Source: Methylotenera sp965234545 (GTDB lineage: Bacteria > Pseudomonadota > Gammaproteobacteria > Burkholderiales > Methylophilaceae). Taken from it: a stretch of DNA of 64,000 nt. The stretch covers positions 1,488,001 through 1,552,000 of the forward strand of contig OZ248348.1 in NCBI GenBank assembly GCA_965234545.1. Direction: 5' to 3'. The position numbers and the translations under genes were made by a program. Below the pieces are notes generated by a model. It searched no databases, had not been told where the DNA came from, and saw only the letters and a list, made by a program, of their open reading frames with translations. The first letter of the stretch is position 1. Each line of letters opens with the position of its first letter. Positions 62,512-64,000 of this stretch are shown here, piece after piece.

Positions 62512-63959
62512 TGGAATGGGAAGTCGTTATTGGGTTGGAAACACATACCCAACTGCAAACAGTCAGTAAAATTTTTTCCGGCGCATCGGTTAAATACGGC
62601 GCCGAGCCGAATACCCAAGCCTGCGAGGTGAGCCTGGCGCTGCCCGGCGTCTTGCCCGTATTAAACAAGCAAGCCGTGCATTGTGCGATTAAATTTGGCC
62701 TAGCCATTAACGCTGAGATTGCCCCGCGCTCGGTGTTTGCGCGTAAAAACTATTTTTACCCAGACTTACCCAAGGGTTACCAAATCAGTCAGTTTGAACT
62801 GCCAGTAGTCGGCAAAGGCGCCATCACCATACAAGTGCCGGCCGCGGGCAAACAAGCTGCCTACGAAAAAGTCGTGAACATTACCCGCGCCCACCTGGAA
62901 GAAGACGCCGGTAAATCCGTGCACGGTGCCGTCGAAGGCATGAGCGGCATAGACTTAAATCGTGCTGGAACGCCTTTGTTAGAAATCGTTACCGAACCGG
63001 ACATGCGTTCGGCTGCAGAAGCCGTGGCTTACGCCAAAAAATTGCATGAGTTGGTGCAATGGATAGGCATCTGCGATGGCAATATGCAAGAGGGCAGTTT
63101 CCGTTGCGATGTCAACGTGTCGGTCCGCCCTAAAGGCTCAGACAAACTGGGCACACGGCGTGAGATTAAAAACCTCAACTCGTTTAAATTCATGACGCAA
63201 GCCATCGAATACGAAACGCGCTGGCAAATTGAAACCTTAGAAGACGGCGGCAAAATACAGCAAGCCACGGTATTGTTTAACCCGGACACCGGCGAAACGC
63301 GTGCCATGCGTAGCAAGGAAGAGGCTAACGACTACCGCTATTTCCCCGATCCGGATTTATTGCCCTTGGTTATTACCGAGCAAGATAAAGCACGTGTGCA
63401 GGCCGACATGCCAGAATTGCCGGCCGCCATGAAAGCCCGTTTAGAAGCGCAATTTGCTTTATCCAGTTACGACGCCAGCAGCCTCACTGCCAGCCGTGAA
63501 TTAGCCGACTACTTTATGGCGGCGATTGATGCCGGGGCCGAGCCTAAACAAACCGCCAACTGGGTCATGGGCAGCTTAAGTGCCAAACTAAATAGCGAAG
63601 ATAAAAGCCTAAGCAGCAGCCCGATTAGCGCGCAACAATTGGCCCAATTACTCCAACGCATTAGCGACGGCACCATCTCAAACAATGCCGCCAAACAGGT
63701 GTTTGAGGCCATGTGGCTGGGTGAAGGCGAAGTGGACAGCATCATTGCCGCTAAAGGTTTAAAGCAAGAGTCCGACAGCGGTGCCATAGAAGCCATCATA
63801 GACGAAGTCTTAGCGGCCAATGCGGCCATGGTGGATGAGTTTAAAGCGGGTAAGGAAAAAGCCTTCAATGCCTTGGTCGGTCAAGCCATGAAAGCCTCCA
63901 AAGGCAAGGCCAACCCAGCGCAAGTCAACGACATCCTTAAGAAAAAACTGCAGGCTTAA
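62511..63959 (+). CDS. gatB: Asp/Glu-tRNA amidotransferase subunit B
   Basis: 482 residues from ATG 62511, with GAAGGA upstream; the frame open to 62469 is inside gatA. The start MEWEVVIGLETHTQLQT is the family's. Zinc/ATP motifs ARKNYFYPDLPKGYQISQ, ITRAHLEEDAGKS, GIDLNRAGTPLLEIVTEPD and the EIKNLNSF segment follow. The C-terminal YqeY-like tail ends KANPAQVNDILKKKL. It binds tRNA and transfers ammonia. Forty bases after the stop reach the window end with no further feature. Confidence 0.97.
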   Translation: MEWEVVIGLETHTQLQTVSKIFSGASVKYGAEPNTQACEVSLALPGVLPVLNKQAVHCAIKFGLAINAEIAPRSVFARKNYFYPDLPKGYQISQFELPVVGKGAITIQVPAAGKQAAYEKVVNITRAHLEEDAGKSVHGAVEGMSGIDLNRAGTPLLEIVTEPDMRSAAEAVAYAKKLHELVQWIGICDGNMQEGSFRCDVNVSVRPKGSDKLGTRREIKNLNSFKFMTQAIEYETRWQIETLEDGGKIQQATVLFNPDTGETRAMRSKEEANDYRYFPDPDLLPLVITEQDKARVQADMPELPAAMKARLEAQFALSSYDASSLTASRELADYFMAAIDAGAEPKQTANWVMGSLSAKLNSEDKSLSSSPISAQQLAQLLQRISDGTISNNAAKQVFEAMWLGEGEVDSIIAAKGLKQESDSGAIEAIIDEVLAANAAMVDEFKAGKEKAFNALVGQAMKASKGKANPAQVNDILKKKLQA

Positions 63960-64000
63960 GCCGGGGTTTACCTTAATTGACGCCGAATTGCTGCCTGTAG

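Noticed and set aside
1..64000. CRISPR array, rRNA, insertion sequence or prophage genes
   Set aside because: No spaced short repeats, no rRNA-like stretch and no transposase, integrase or phage structural frame was seen anywhere.

Overview
The window looks like chromosomal DNA of a betaproteobacterium, probably in or near the Nitrosomonadales (an inference). Support comes from the mix of families: a two-gene glutathione pathway with the Acidithiobacillus-type GshA, a Coq7-type ubiquinone hydroxylase with UbiK, TorF-type porin beside GlnK/AmtB, LptM next to lysA, GatCAB amidotransferase, and a holD-like gene beside rimI and tsaB. Base composition is near 50% GC by eye. Coding density is high, with no intergenic gap above about 300 bases. 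There is no rRNA and no CRISPR array. I recognised one complete tRNA gene.

Layout. 1-2072: a minus-strand group (exonuclease fragment, FAD oxidoreductase, BLUF blue-light sensor) and a small exported protein that seems to start at an ATT codon. 2126-5066: Tas-like aldo/keto reductase, ChrA chromate transporter and a DUF2269 membrane protein. 5087-7742: a 2.6 kb segment bounded by a direct repeat of about 95 bases that contains the 3' part of tRNA-Leu(CAA). The intact tRNA is at the right end and a 54-base fragment is at the left. Between them is a five-gene minus-strand operon for metal handling (DUF2946/CopL-like, outer-membrane-like protein, MerP-like, MerT-like, and a tiny membrane protein with a Cys-rich tail), plus a DUF3147 gene cut off at the right repeat. 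This is the most unusual part of the window.

7838-23120: housekeeping genes for tRNA modification and translation (queA, proS, rimI, tsaB, arfB), the DinG/YoaA helicase, a probable catalytically dead uracil-DNA-glycosylase-fold protein that may be the DNA polymerase III psi subunit, envelope hydrolases (SLT, NlpC/P60, CtpA), glcF, coq7 and lgt. 23188-25851: ammonium uptake (torF porin, glnK, amtB) behind a good sigma-54 promoter. 26030-39414: ubiK, comM, metH, mpl, a TonB-like protein, a 2Fe-2S ferredoxin, nadA, nudB, ispH, purU, lysA and the 42-codon lptM.

39589-46362: a type IV pilus minor-pilin operon ending in a large PilY1 adhesin. 46371-60414: a long, tightly packed minus-strand array. 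Read in transcription order it holds cell-shape genes (mreB, mreC, mreD, mrdA, rodA, rlpA, dacA), then ybeD, lipoate synthesis (lipB, lipA), glutathione synthesis (gshA, gshB) and an ApbE/NusG-domain-II/Gx-transporter flavin module. 60701-63959: gatC, gatA and gatB, divergent from mreB.
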